NCBI GenBank assembly: GCA_947683425.1
Contig: CANTUQ010000112.1
Location: forward strand, 9,253,501-9,317,500
Direction of reading: 5' to 3'
Origin: Excoecaria cochinchinensis
Taxonomy: Eukaryota; Streptophyta; Magnoliopsida; Malpighiales; Euphorbiaceae
DNA length: 64,000 nt
The notes beneath the pieces are model-generated. The model worked only from the letters and a program-made list of their open reading frames with translations. It did no database searches and was not told the origin of the DNA. Below are positions 10,410 through 22,600 of the stretch, in pieces (the stretch's first letter is position 1; each line of letters begins with the position of its first letter). Position numbers and translations under genes: made by a program.

Positions 10410-13366
10410 TGTGACGCGCGCCGGATCCCCGCGGCCGCCCCTTCGACCGCCCGCACGTGGGCGATCGGGCAATTGTGGGTCCGTTGACAGCTTGCAATAA
10501 ATCGCAAGTGCGTCTATGTTGAGCAACAAGGAGGTTTCATGGAGTCGCCACCCAATAGAACATTGGGAAAGTTTCTCTCGCCTCGGAGAGCCTAAGACTG
10601 CGCTTAGTATCCATTTTGGGCCAGCCAAAGGAGCCTAGGATTAACGCTAAAGCCTCATGACACAAGAAGTATCTTGGAGGATAACCTCTAACCTCTTGAG
10701 CCCAAAGACCAGAGCTGGTTCGGGACTTCTCATTTATTTATACCTTGATTAATATCATAATTAAGTTTTGAATTCATTATTTCATCAACTTTCCACACAA
10801 TGCAATTTTAATTTAAAGGCGCAATCATTCATATCAAAAGCGGTAAATGTAAGAAAAATCCAAAATAAAGCATTCAAAAACAAATTACAATAACACTAGG
10901 AGCGGAATACAACTCCCATTTATAAAAGTGAAATACATGCATAAAACGGGTTATTCATTGATAGTGAGAACATTGGTCCTCGTATGCATATTTATTATGA
11001 AACAGTTTGATGTGATGATTTATTTGGGTATGAAAAACTAGGACATTGGTCCCCTTTTATTTAAAAAAAAATGTCAAGTTAATTAATAAAAACGTTTTTG
11101 TGATTTTCTTTTTAGCGTGCCTAAATAAAGAATTTTACAAGAAAATTATATGGCAAAATTAAATAAAATATTACAAATAAAGAAAATAAATATATGAACC
11201 AAACGAGCCTTTTTGGACCTCCCGATGTGCTCGCAAAAAACGCCCAAGCGAAAAATGAGTTTAGACATAAAAACAAAATACAAATAAAATAATGTTAGTG
11301 ATTAAATCAATTAAACATACAAAATAATGAATAACAAATTAAAATAAAATAAGATGATAATGGAAAGAATGATAATGGAATCAAAATGTTAACAATCCAA
11401 AATAAAATGAGAAACATGCATTGTATGTGATAAATGATTAAATGATATGTTGAAAATAAAATAAAACATGTTAATTAATTAGTACATGAAAAAATGATCA
11501 TGATAACAATGATGATGAAGATAAACGAATCAAAGAATATATAAAATGATAAAGAAAAGAATAATAAATGAAAACAATTAAAGAATGATGAAAACAATTA
11601 AATGAACAATATGATTAATTAAATATGTTCACAAATGATATAAACCGTTTACATGGCAAAAAGATCAATTAAAATGAATTTATTAATTACATGTTAAAAA
11701 TAATGATGAATTAAAGTGAAATAAATTAATTACATGTTAAAAATAATGATGAATTAAAGTGAAATAAATTAATTACATGTTAAAATTAATAAACAATCAA
11801 TATTTATGTGAATAAAAATCATATATAAACAAATTAAATAAAACAAATCTGAAATAAATAAAATAGATGAAAACAATAAAATATAATATACATAAATAAA
11901 TTAGATATGAACCAAAAGAAATAATAAAAACAAGCCCAGAATGTTTACCCCCAGAGTTTCGGATTCGATGAAGGTAAAAGATGATCGATTTCTTTGTTTG
12001 ATGATTCACAATATTAGAGTGAAATATGATGAAAATGTTGGAATTTTATTCCAAGAAACATGAAAAAAAATGATCAAAAATTCTTTAAGAACAAAGAATT
12101 GATACTTTTGCCTAAAGAAATGATTTTGATCAAAAAAAAAGTTTTATTGATTAAAATAAAGAAAAATGATTTCAAGAACAATCAATCACTTTGTTAAAAA
12201 AAAAAATTGATTGAAGTTTTATTTTAGAAAATCAAATAAAAATTAGATTTTGATGACAAACAATTATTTTATTTGTCTCAAAATCAATTTTTTATCAAAA
12301 AGAGATTCAAAACAAAATCAATGAAAAAGTTTTATTGAACACAAAATAAAAGATTAAAAAAACAATTTTGAGAACAAATAATTATTCTATTTGTCTCAAA
12401 AATTAAATCAAACAACAAAACTTCCTCTAAAAAATATGTTTAGAAGAAATTATGTTGGAAAAAAAATGAAACATTTGATTTTTCTTTTTGATTTTTGGTT
12501 GGGGAATAAATCTGGAATTTTAGTGGAAGAAGAAGAAGAATTCTGAAAATTTTAGGTCTAAAAAATGTGTGGAGGAGGCCCTTTTTGATTTCATCATAAA
12601 GTATTTATAAGATAAAATAGGTTGCCCTAATTTAATTAAGGAAAAAACCTATTTTAACCCAAAATTATTTTATTTTTAATGATAAAATCAAGTTTTATTA
12701 TTTAATTACCTAAAAAAATATTTTAGAATTTAATTTGAAGTCAAAAACCCAAAAAAAATGGGATAAAAAACGGATTTTTGGGTGAAAAAATCGGAAAAAA
12801 GGCTGAAAAAAGGGAAATAGGGTATCAGACCCTATACCGACGGCCAGGAAGCCCGTCGCTATAGAGCGACGGGGCCTCTCGCAGCGCAGCCGCGCGAAAT
12901 CCACGCGCATAAGCGCGGAAATCGCGCGACTCAGCGCACGGTGCAGCGCGCAACGCTGCGCGTCGCTCTTTAGCGACGCGCGGCATTGGCGACGCTGCGC
13001 GTTGCCAAATCGCGCCCAGCGCGCTGGGCGCCTGGGCGTCTGCGTGCTGGGTGCCTGGCGCCTGCGAGCTGGGCGCCAGCGCGCCTGCGCGCTGCCGCGC
13101 CCGACACTTGCGATCCGAAAATTTTTTTATTTTTTTTTATTTTTTTTCTATTTTTTTTAAATTTTAAATTGACTACAAACATCATAATTTTAAGCCTCCA
13201 TTTTTCAAAATTAATTTTTTAAATATTTTCTTATTATTTTTTAATTTTTCACTCTAAAATGCAAATTTGACGAGAAAACCATCACTTTTAACTTTTTAAG
13301 CCTGTGAAGGCAATTATCATCATTGGGTAACTTCGATCTAGGCTTACTCAGGACCCGGTGTCTACA
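10410..13366 (-). repeat. 5' LTR of element A
   Basis: Second copy of 1852-4809, with plus-strand ends TGTGACGCGC...GTGTCTACA. It has two copies of the 43-bp AT-rich unit (about 11688-11783), where the other LTR has three. It has about 22 extra bases in the GC-rich cluster near 13050. The 20-bp palindrome is at 13012-13031. In the element's direction the U3 promoter lies at the right-hand end. Confidence 0.95.
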
Positions 13367-16213
13367 ATACTATAAGTCATATACATGCCAAAGTCTTAAC
13401 ATACTTATTATTCCAAAATAACTTCTTCAACTCAGCTCTCAAAATATGTGAGGTACACACTGCTCCAAAATCGTACAGAGTACCTACACGCAATCAAATA
13501 AAATTATGTGCTGAGCATTAAATATGTTTAGTGGTGATTGCAATTCCAGAAATTTTCACTAAACTAATTTTTGATGCACAAATAATATTCAACAAATAAT
13601 AGCATCTAAATATTCATAATAAAACATATTTAATTTAATTACCAATTATTCATGCAATATTATATTTAATTATCTTTAAATCACATAATTAGGGCAATTA
13701 CACAATTAATACACATAAATAATCTTATTTACCATTTTATCCTTAACTTATGGTAATATTTCATTTATACCCTTAAACTTTTTTCAAATTGACGAAAATA
13801 CCCTTAGTTCATTTATTCTTCACCAAAATTACATTTATACCATTAGTTCATTTTAAATTCACTATTATTACCATTATGCCACTAGTTTAATTATTTCCAC
13901 TAATATTACAATTTTACCATTAATTTACATGTCAATTTACGATTTTACCCTCCAATTACCATTTTCATGCCAAATTACATATTTACCCCTAGAAAGTGGC
14001 CAATTTTCATATTTAACCATTCATTTATATTTTTACTCTTATTAACCATCGTTAACACAATATGCATAAAATTACCATTTTGTCCTCAAACTTTTTATAT
14101 AATTCCATTTATGCCCCTTTTCCACATAAATGTCATTTTAATCACATTTTAACTATTTTAATCTCATTTTTACCATTATGTCCCTGTAACACACTGGCAG
14201 ATTCTGAATGCAGGATAAACGAGACGTGAACTCCAGAAGTTCACAGAAATACCAAAGGAGTCTAGTGAAGACCACCACTATCACTACATAGGACAATATT
14301 ATTTTATTTTCCATATTAATAATATGACATACATATATTTCATGGCATATCATCATAATATCTTATTCTTTTTCATACCATTTCATCATTTCACATGTGA
14401 TTATCATCATTACACCATCACATGCCATGTAAACTCATTATTTCATTATAGTACACATGAAAACATACATACATGCAATGGCCCACATACCAATTTATCT
14501 CCATTAATTCTTTTTATCAACTTTATCATTTATTTAGATCAAATACATGTTGTATAACATTACCATACAATTAATTTCCATAGAAACACATCAAAATCAT
14601 GACTTTGCACATGACATACATTCGGCCATACATACATCACATACCTCATGATGTTTTCACATGCTCTAACACATACCATTCATTAGTTCACATGCCAAAT
14701 ACCATAGATCCATCATAAACATGCATTAAATATCATGAAAACACATGAAAATCCCATGTTTCACATTGGCCAAAGAATTAACTTTTCACACAAAATTTAT
14801 TTCTTCATTTTAATCATCCATACCATCATTTTTAACATCCCTAGCATGAATATCATGTTATTTTCAATAAAACATGCCTTAAACACATACTTTCTTCACA
14901 AATATAACCTAAAACACATAATAAGACATGGAAATAAGTGGAATTTGCAATCACAAACCTCAAATCCTTACAATACACCTCTCAAATATCCTTTTCCTTG
15001 CCTTTAGCTTGGTTAGAAGTTCCTTCACCTAGTTGACATAATTATGTCCAAACACAAAATTAAAGTTTTCATCAAAATCAAACTTCCTTTAAATAATTAA
15101 ACTTCATAAACATCTTAGTCACATCCTAGAATACCCTTAGGAACCTTAAAACCAAATTAAAAACACCTAAATCACTTACCTCAATTTTACACCTAAACTT
15201 TCAAGTCTAGGTTTCACCCACTTTTACTCCTTCAAATGAAATTCTAAGACCACCAATGGATTCTAGATGAGATGAATTATGTTAAAGAGGTTTGATTTTG
15301 AGGTGAAATGGAGGAAAGATGAAAGAAAAATGGTGGAGAAGTAAAAAAGAACAATTCGGCCAAGAGAGAGGAAGAGGGAGGGTGGCTGCCAAAAAGGAAT
15401 CCAAGGGATTTCCAAAAAATATAATGTATTTATATGGGTCCAATTGAATCGAACCAAGTCCAACCAAAGTGGTCGAGCCGGTTTGGTTCGATTTTTAATT
15501 TTTGGGTCATTTTTTACTATTTTGTAACTGAGTGTTACTGAACTCATTTTCACTCCCAACTAATCTTATCATTCTTAAAATATCAAAAATAGTCTCCCTG
15601 CAAAATTTCAGCTCAATCGAAGTCCGTTTGGGGTCTAGTTCACTTAAATCAGTCTAATTCGATTCAGTTCGGTTTTGCTGTAAAATACAATTCTAATGCT
15701 GTCAAAAATTTCTAAAAATCATTCTAAACCGTTACACTTCTCCTAGTAGACCTTTTAATCCACTCAAACCATTTATAAAAGTTCGGTCAAAGCTCAGTCA
15801 AACTTCGGTTCAACCGAACCGAACCAAAGGCAACGTTAAACTAACTTTCTATTTGATCTCGTTTTTACACCATATTATACCATTATCCTCCATTTAACAT
15901 CCTCTTTCTAATGGTGAAATAAAATATTTTCGGGTACTGTTCACCCTAAAGCTACCATTTATGGGACCCATAGTTACTATTCATAAGACCCACAGTTACT
16001 ATTCATGGACCCAATCAATGATGATGTCACTATTTATTATCCCATAGTTACTATTCATGAGACCCAGTCAATAATGATATCACTTTTTATTGTCCCACAG
16101 TTGCTATTTATGAGACCCAGTCAATGATGACATTACTATTCATAGTCCCACAATTACTATTCATGGGACCCACTTTTACTATTCATAGAATTAACTATTT
16201 TTGGGTCATTACA
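13367..16213 (-). repeat. 3' LTR of element T (main part)
   Basis: Aligns throughout with T's 5' LTR (56846-59806) and ends in ..GGTCATTACA at 16213. It begins with the right-hand TSD of A. Compared with the 5' LTR it lacks 153 bp (equivalent to 57759-57911), joined at 14279 after 'ccaccact'. The AT-rich body has many 'catttacc' and 'ttaccattttacc' runs. ORFs at 13967, 14324, 14735 and 15263 are low-complexity openings, not genes. Confidence 0.92.
15950..16200. repeat. U3 minisatellite of the T LTR
   Basis: Repeated 'gggacccacagttactattcatg' and 'cagtcaatgatgacgtcactatttat' blocks alternate about every 30-65 bp. The counterpart in the 5' LTR is 59600-59795, where the copies differ in number and sequence. 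In the element's direction this is the first 250 bp of the LTR (U3), a place where promoter repeats are common. Confidence 0.8.
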
Positions 16214-16234
16214 ATTCTCCCCTACCAATAAAAA
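16214..16234 (-). promoter_or_regulatory. Polypurine tract of element T
   Basis: The minus strand reads TATTGGTAGGGGAGAAT immediately before the 3' LTR (TGTAATGACC). It is the expected plus-strand primer site of a chromovirus. Confidence 0.75.
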
Positions 16235-16240
16235 ATTTCA

Positions 16241-17048
16241 TCATCGAAACTTACCTGAACTGAAAAGCTGGGGATATTGTTGTCTCATACTCTCTTCGGG
16301 TTCCCACTTCGCTTCTTTGATATTGTGGTGATTCTAAAGAATTTTCACCAGTGGAATCTATTTGCTTCTGAGCTGCTTCACTTCTTTAGCTAGGATTTTC
16401 ACTGGATATTCCTCAGAAGTCATATCTGGCTGGACTCGAACCTCCTCAGGCTTGATAATATGACTGGGGTCTGAACGGTACCTTCGAAGCATAGAGACAT
16501 GGAAGACCTCATGAATCTTCTCTAACTCTTGTGGAAGCTTCGGTCTGTAAGCTACTGGTCCAACCCGCTGAATAATCTCATACGGACCAATGAACCTCGG
16601 ACTCAGCTTGCCTTTCTTTCCAAATCTCAGGATCTTCTTCCATGGGGAAACTTTCAGAAATACTTTATCTCCCATTTGAAACTCTATATCTTTCCTCTTG
16701 AGATCTGCATAAGACTTTTGTCGATCCATGGCTTCTTTCAATCTGTTTATAATCACTCGAACCCTTTTTTCAGTATCTCGAATTAGATCTGACCCCACAA
16801 TCTTGTTCTCACTAAGCTCTGCCCAACAAAGAGGAGTTCTGCACTTTCTACCATACAATGCTTCATAGGGAGCCATCTTGATACTAGTCCGGTAACTATT
16901 GATATAGGCGAATTCTGCTAAAGGAAAGTACCTCTCCCAATGGTTACCAAACTCAAGTATACAACATCTTAATATATCTTCCAGAATCTGAATCACACGC
17001 TCAGATTGACCATCAGTTTGAGGATGGAAAGCTGTGCTAAAATGTAAT
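16241..17048 (-). pseudogene. T integrase C-terminal half and chromodomain
   Basis: An open run at 16358-16996 reads ..FGNHWERYFPLAEFAYINSY.. (end of the core), ..YEALYGRKCRTPLCW.., ..KSYADLKRKDIEFQMGDKVFLKVSPWK.. and ..RFIGPYEIIQRVGPVAYRPKLP.., typical of plant chromovirus integrase. It continues past a TAG into VKQLRSK, IPLVKIL, then NHHNIKEAKWEPEESMRQQYPQLF, a chromodomain with a second TAG where the conserved Trp of LW is expected; the ORF ends at TGA 16241-16243. The chromodomain places T among chromoviruses. The right end (GTAAT, 17044-17048) is the left TSD of element C; the protein continues at 52539. Confidence 0.9.
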
Positions 17049-18261
17049 TGTGATGTGCGCCGAACCTAGCAAAGGCCCTCTTTTAATCTACTTTTAGGAC
17101 TCGAGGGATTAGTTCGCGTCTTTTTGATCTTGGGCATCATGAGTCATCTTGGATGCCTCCTTCCTAATAGAATACTGGAAAGGATCATCTAGACTCATGA
17201 TGCCTTTAGGTACCTTTGAGGTATTTTGGAGTCGCCACCCAATTTACAAGAAATTGGGAAAGGTCTCTAACCTCTATTGATCTAAACTAGAGATGGTGTT
17301 CGGAACTTCACTCTTATTAATGACTTAAGTTTATAAATGAGTTTTTAAAAAATCAAAATTCCATCTCTCATCTCACGCAATCATGCAATAAATTTAATGC
17401 GCAACTCAACCACATTGGAAAGCGATAAATAAAGCAATAAGTAAATAAATAAAGCAATAAGTAAATAAATTACAAATAAGAATTGAATGGGATAGAACAA
17501 TCCCCCAAAATAATAAAGCATAAATAATAAAACTTGCCCCAAAATTAATTACAAAGGCCCAAAAAGAAAAGAATAAAAATAATTAAAATGCATCAAAGTA
17601 ATTAAAATGAATCATACATAAATCGGGTCATTTATTATATTTGGGAACATTGGTTCCTTTTTTATTAACTTAAAAATTAGAGAACCATTTTTTGGGCATT
17701 AATTTGGAAAAACTGGGATGAGTAATCCCATTTTGTGAAAATTTAGATCTTTATTTGAAAATGAGATTTTATTGATTAAAATAGGACATTGGTCCAATTT
17801 ATTAAGAAAGGTCCCAAGTTATTAGTTATTAAAAAAATGTTATTTTCTATAATACGGTTAATAAAACGAATACATTTTACACAACACATAAAAATAATAG
17901 AATAATAAAAGAAAATACAAAATTTAAAATGCAAACCCTAAATGTGAAGGCCTCTAATTCTCCGATTCTCCAACCCGAGCACAAGTGTAACTCGAAAAGA
18001 TAAATAATTTTTGAGACAACAAAACAATAAAAAATGAAATAAATGTTAGTAAATTATGTCAAATAAATGATATAAACAAGTAAATTAATTGAATTAATTA
18101 ATTAACTAAAATGATTAAATTAATTGGAAAATATACAACCAATTAAAATAATTAAATATAAATAATCAAATAAATAGAAAGAATTAAATATAAAACGATT
18201 ACAAAAAAACCAAGGCTACGTGCAGGAAAACAAAGAAAAATGAAGGAATCAGGACAGTGAG

Positions 18262-18376
18262 GAAAACACAGCTGTGTTTTCTTACAAAACACAACTATGT
18301 TTCCTCAGCAAAACGCCGGGCAATGCAGAAACACAGCTGTGCTTCTTGCAAAGCACAGCTGTGTTTCTGCTCTGTC
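18262..18376. repeat. AACACAGCTGTGTT palindrome cluster
   Basis: Five imperfect copies of the palindrome AAACACAGCTGTGTTT within about 115 bp (starting near 18264, 18288, 18330, 18350). Same place in the other C LTRs: about 48575-48680 and 50855-50965. Confidence 0.85.
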
Positions 18377-18714
18377 AAGCAAAAACCATCCTCGTTCCAA
18401 CAAAAAATATGAATTTTAATTTTAAAACACTACAATTAACAATACTAAATCCAATGGCATGCATTACAAATGATAAAACAAATTAAATCAAATTCACATC
18501 AATTACCATAATCTAATTACAGTAGGCAAAGAGTAATAAACCAAAAAAAAATGGCAAACCAGTGGATTAAATCGAACTAAAAGATGACAGGAGGAGGTAA
18601 CGATCATTACAAGAACAAGAAAAGACCGAAAATTAAAGGAGGAAATCAAAACAGAAATATACAAGGCAGAACGGGGAGAAAGGACGACCGGGCAAAACAG
18701 GGGAGACAAAGGAT

Positions 18715-18850
18715 CGGGCATGCATGACTCGTGCAGGCCTTGCACGAGTCGTGCATAGCGTGCATGACTCGTGCACTTACTGCATGGGTCGTGTAGTCCG
18801 ATCGGAAAACTTGGCTCTCTCTAACACGTCCGATCGGGAGAAAGGATTCA
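18715..18850. repeat. TGCACGAGTCGTGCA and TCCGATCGGA palindrome cluster
   Basis: Repeats of tgcaCGAGTCGtgca/tgcatgactcgtgca at about 18718-18800, followed by TCCGATCGGGA-type words. Counterparts: about 49016-49140 and 51315-51460, where the number of TGCACGAGTCGTGCA copies differs. Confidence 0.85.
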
Positions 18851-19687
18851 ACGGCACTATCCGATCATGAAACGCAAAATCCGACCAGAGAATCACGATT
18901 CAAGCAAAAATAAAGGCAAAATCCGATCGGCAACCACAATCCAAGCAAAACAAAACTTACGACTCCAACAACAAGAAAAATAGAGGTAAATAGAGGACTA
19001 AAAACAGATTAACAAATATAACATCATGCGATCAAAACATGCATAATAAAGCAATGAACATGCTTAATGAATCATAACGACAACAAACACGATGAATAAA
19101 CAACTAAATAATAATATATACAATATGTACAATGAACAGAGTCATCTAGCACTGCAAAATGAAGAAAAGAAATAAAAAGAAAAGAAGAAGGAAGAAAGGA
19201 AAGGAATAGAGAGATGGTTATTCAGTATTTACCCTTAGAGATTGATCTTTGATCCGCAAATGAAAGATTCCTGGTTTCCTTCTTTGCTCTTCTTGAAATG
19301 GTGGTTAAAACAGAGACTCAAAAACTTTTGATGAAATGTTTATGTTGAGAAGAAAACAAAACGTGATTAAATCCCAAACACCAGGAATGGATTTCCTGGA
19401 TTTAAGAGACGATCTCAGAAGCTATTTGAGAAATGAGAATTATTTTCTTGCTCTCAAAGTTTTCTTTTTCTCTCTGTGCTTTTGCTCCTTTTTTCAGTTT
19501 AGCTCTCTCCATTAATTCCTCCTTTCTTTCATTTTTCAAATCCTCTTTTAATACCTCAGATAGGATTAGTTTCTTTCTTACCAAATCAAACATAAACCCA
19601 TGCCTTTCCTGCCAAATCCCAGAAATAACGGAATGGAGACGTGCTGGAGCATGGGGCACGTGAGGCAAATGAGATTTTCATGTCACC

Positions 19688-19795
19688 TGTATAATGGGCT
19701 CACGTTGTGAGGCTCCATCTCACCAACGTGAGATGGACCTCACAACGTGAGGCTTCATCTCACATGGGTGAGATGGGCCTCACGCCACAGGCCCC
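19688..19795. repeat. Inverted repeats CTCACGTTGTGAGG / CATCTCACCAACGTGAGATGG
   Basis: Overlapping inverted repeats of ctcacgttgtgagg, catctcac..gtgagatgg and cctcacaacgtgagg can form long alternative hairpins. A shortened version is at about 52300-52390 in the solo LTR. Confidence 0.8.
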
Positions 19796-19942
19796 GAGCA
19801 AGCCCTCAAACCTCTTTTTTTTTTAAACGAAAAGCATTTCTGAGTAAATCATCACTTCCATTTGCCCTCTTGCCCATGAACAGGCATCAATTTCATCATT
19901 AGGTAACTTTGGTCTGAGCTGCCTCAGGACCCGGTGTCTATA

Positions 19943-19963
19943 GTTGCCCCCAGTTTTGGGGAA
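19943..19963 (-). promoter_or_regulatory. Polypurine tract of element C
   Basis: The minus strand reads TCCCCAAAACTGGGGGCAAC next to the 3' LTR, the same tract as in A and D. Confidence 0.75.
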
Positions 19964-20059
19964 CGTAGTGCCTGGATGCCTAAGTGAGCCAAAACTCAAA
20001 GAAAGAAAGAAAGAAAGAAGAAGCGCGTACCTGAGGTAGCCATCTTATTGGACTGGATA

Positions 20060-20365
20060 ATGCGCCGAGTATGCTCCAGACTTACAAAACATGAGGGTTG
20101 CTCTTCTGAACTGCACTGAGCCCGTTCTAGTCTTACAAAGTGCGGGGTTGTTCTTTTGAACTGCATCGAGCCCGTTCTAGGCTTACAAAGTGCGAGGTTA
20201 TTCTTCTGAACTGCACCGAGCCCGTTCTAGGCTTACAAAGTACAGGGGTTGTTCTTCTAAACTGCACCGAGCTCGTTCTAGGCTTACAAAGTGCGGGAGT
20301 TGTTCTTCTGAACTGCACCGAGCCCATTCTAGGCTTACAAATTTCGAGGTTGTTCTTCTAAACTG
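20060..20365. repeat. Tandem array, about 51-bp unit, 6 copies, element C
   Basis: Unit: gttgttcttctgaactgcaccgagcc / cgttctaggcttacaaagtgcgg, with 'ttcttctgaactg' recurring near 20102, 20152, 20203, 20254, 20305 and 20356. Unrelated in sequence to the arrays of A and D at the same place. ORFs at 20133-20361 on both strands are the array read in frame. Confidence 0.92.
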
Positions 20366-20669
20366 ATGGTTCTCATTTAGATATTTCCTACAAAATTACA
20401 CGCACAGGAGTATATACAAGAAATCGTATGTATGATATGGTATGCGGATGCTTGTAAAAAATGAATGGACTATGTCCTAGGTGGTCAAGGGCTCCATCAT
20501 GCCCCCAAGGATCCACAAGAGTGTCATCGTGGCTTCAGGGACTCTGGCCCAAAACCTGTTCTGAAAAAGTCATAGGACGTGCATCTTTCCCCCATATACC
20601 CGGGGTTTTGACTCATGTCCCTACATCCGAACTAATGCTACCTTATCGCTCCGGGCATCGAAAGTCATT
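20366..20669. other. C 3' non-coding stretch, nothing recognised
   Basis: Between the tandem array and the conserved module. A plus-strand ORF at 20461-20676 has no recognisable product and no counterpart in A or D. Confidence 0.5.
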
Positions 20670-21337
20670 ATCTTAAAGGTAGTGCGTCCCTTGTGGATTT
20701 TCGCACTAGCTTTTCTTTGCGAGGAATGCATCCCTTGAGGGATTTTTACACGACCCTTTGCCTAACTTTGGTCTGGAATGGACCCAACCCAATCCAGCGG
20801 CTTTTATTTTATTTTATTTTTTATAGGCCAGACTGCCTGTTTCCAGGTTTTCACCCTACCCTTTGGCCTAACTTTTGCTTAGAGCGCCAATTACGGTTTT
20901 CATCTCTAACGGCCTTCTTTCTTCTTTTTTTTTAAGATTAAGAGAGGATTCTCAAACAATAGTCATTAGATAGATCAATGATATATTTCTTTGAAGACAG
21001 AATTACAAGACCAGTGAAAATGTAAATGGAACTCTTTTATTCATTACAAAATTATGTACAGTTCTATATGATTTCATCATACATGATCTTCTTTTGACAA
21101 GAATTCAAAAGCACAAGACTACACCTAATCTTAGAATAGATCTTGTAACCATCAAACTCCTGTCATCAATCGGCCCTCCCGGATTTTCTCCATTGAACAT
21201 TTTCTCTCGGCCCTTAATTTTTGCCCAGGATGCCTTTTTTCGGTTTTCATCCTGACAGGGCGCCCGATTTTAGCAAAGCCGCCTTTTTTCGATTTTCAAC
21301 CTGCGGGGCATTTATTCTCTTCTTTTTATTTTAGCCT
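20670..21337. other. Conserved Tat 3' module and post-integrase block (C copy)
   Basis: 20675-20825 (aaaggtagtgcgtcccttgtgg..caatccagcgg) matches the D intron and A 6339-6480. 20826-20940 matches A 6494-6606 (gactgcctgttt..ggttttcaccc..agagcgccaatta) but has no counterpart in D, where exon 2 of the plus-strand gene begins instead. 20960-21337 matches D 35050-35375. No reading frame is shared. Confidence 0.8.
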
Positions 21338-22600
21338 TTAGCCATGGAACCTTTTTAATCTGTCGACATTGACTGGTTCTTTGAACTCATTCCCATCATT
21401 GTCTGCTAAAATTACTGCTCCCTTTGTTAGTAACTTCTTCAGCACAAATGGACCTTCCCAGGTTGGCCTGAATTTTCCACGTATATCTGGTACGCCCGGC
21501 CTCATCATCTTAAAGACCAAATCCCCTTCCTTCAATGGATGCTTTCGTACCTTCTTGTCAAAGGACCAAGCTATCCTTTTCTGATAAACCTAGTTGTAAT
21601 AATATGCCCGCAATCTATCTTCATCCAACATATTCAACTACAACAATCGCTGTTGTGCTCATTCTGTCTCTGGAATCTCAGCTTCCATAACTACCCTCAA
21701 AGATTTTAGTTCGATTTCAATTGGTAGAGCTGCTTCAATACCATATACCAGAGAGAAAGGCGTTGCTCCCATAGAAGTTCTCACTGTGGTTCTGTAACCC
21801 CAGAGTGCGAAAGGTAGCTTTTCTGCCCAGTTTTTATAACTCTGAACCATCTTGGCTAATATTCTTTTAACATTCTTGTTTGCCGCTTCAACCGCGCCAT
21901 TAGCCTGAGGTCAGTGGGGAGAAGACTTGTAATGCTGGATTCCATATTTCTGGAGCATCTGTTTAGTTTCTGCTAAAGATTGTACCCCATTATTAGACAC
22001 AATGTGGTGCGGGAGGCCATATTTGCATATCAAATTCCGCTCGATGACTTTAGCCATGTCCCTAGCATCAACCTTTCTGAAAGACTCAGTTTTGACCCAC
22101 TTAGTGAAGTAATCGATGGCGACCACAATAAATCTATGCCCATTAGAAGCTGTGGGACGTATCTCGCTAATGATATCTATCCCCTAAGCTGGAAATGGCC
22201 ATGGAGCTGTCAAATTATGTACCTCTGAAACTGGCACATGCCTCAAATTCGCGTACTGCTAGCATAATTGGCATTGCTTCACATACCTTGAACAATCCGT
22301 GTCCATTGTGGGCCAATAAAATCCTTGGCGCATGATCTTATTTGCTAAGGCCAGACCATTCATGTGAGTTCCACAAACACCGGCATGAGTCTCTTCTATA
22401 ACCCTTTCGGCTTCTTTCTCCGCCAAAAATCTTAATTGGACGCCATCCGCTTGTCTCTTATACAAAGTTCCGTCTGCATTGATGAACTGAGAGGATAACT
22501 TTTTAATCATTCTCTGGTCTTTCTTAGTGGCTTCCTCTAGAAAAACTGACCTTTCTAAGTAGTTTTGAATATCATAATACTAAGGTTTCCCATCAGCGAC
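21338..22600 (-). pseudogene. Integrase of element C
   Basis: Zinc-binding N-terminus ETHAGVCGTHMNG..YVKQCQLC (HHCC intact), core with MVAIDYFTKWVKTESF (first Asp), the segment SNNGVQS where Asp would be expected (D to N), ..PQANGAVEAANKNVKKI.., ..ENRNGATPFSLVYG-type region, and C-terminus KEGDLVFKMMRPGVPDIRGKFRPTWEGPFVLKKLL..NVDRLKRFHG, stop at 21338. Broken by at least TAG at about 21591 (N-stop-VYQKR, expected Gln), TGA in SPH-stop-PQANG (CGA to TGA) and two TGG/CAG to TAG changes near 22185 and 22260. Non-functional. Confidence 0.9.

Larger units (their letters stand above)
1852..13366 (-). mobile_element. Element A: non-autonomous Tat/Ogre-like gypsy element (gag only)
   Basis: Two near-identical LTRs of about 2.96 kb (1852-4809 and 10410-13366), a 5-bp TSD ATACT (1847-1851 and 13367-13371), a PBS next to the right LTR and a PPT next to the left LTR define a complete minus-strand element of 11.5 kb. 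The only intact coding region is gag (8079-9479). Protease, RT, RNase H and integrase are missing, with only a short stretch of pre-RT sequence left near 7815-8030. The uninterrupted copy of the target in T's other LTR (56829-56870) confirms both boundaries. By eye the LTRs differ by scattered substitutions and a few indels, so it is among the youngest insertions here. Confidence 0.92.
17049..19942 (-). repeat. 3' LTR of element C
   Basis: 2894 bp; plus-strand ends TGTGATGTGCGCCG...GGTGTCTATA. Related to 47390-49227 and 49642-52538. It contains a PBS-like motif (17228-17238) followed by a hairpin (17238-17258), and several palindrome clusters. The ORFs at 18274, 18503 and 19402-19668 have no recognisable product and are not kept in frame in the other copies. 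Confidence 0.95.

Noticed and set aside
13967..15007. Phe/Ile/His-rich plus-strand ORFs in the T LTRs
   Set aside because: AT-rich low-complexity LTR sequence; homologous ORFs in the other LTR have shifted frames.
20133..20361. Repeat-rich ORFs on both strands (SVQFRRTTP..., ELHRARSRL...)
   Set aside because: Both are readings of the 51-bp tandem array of element C.
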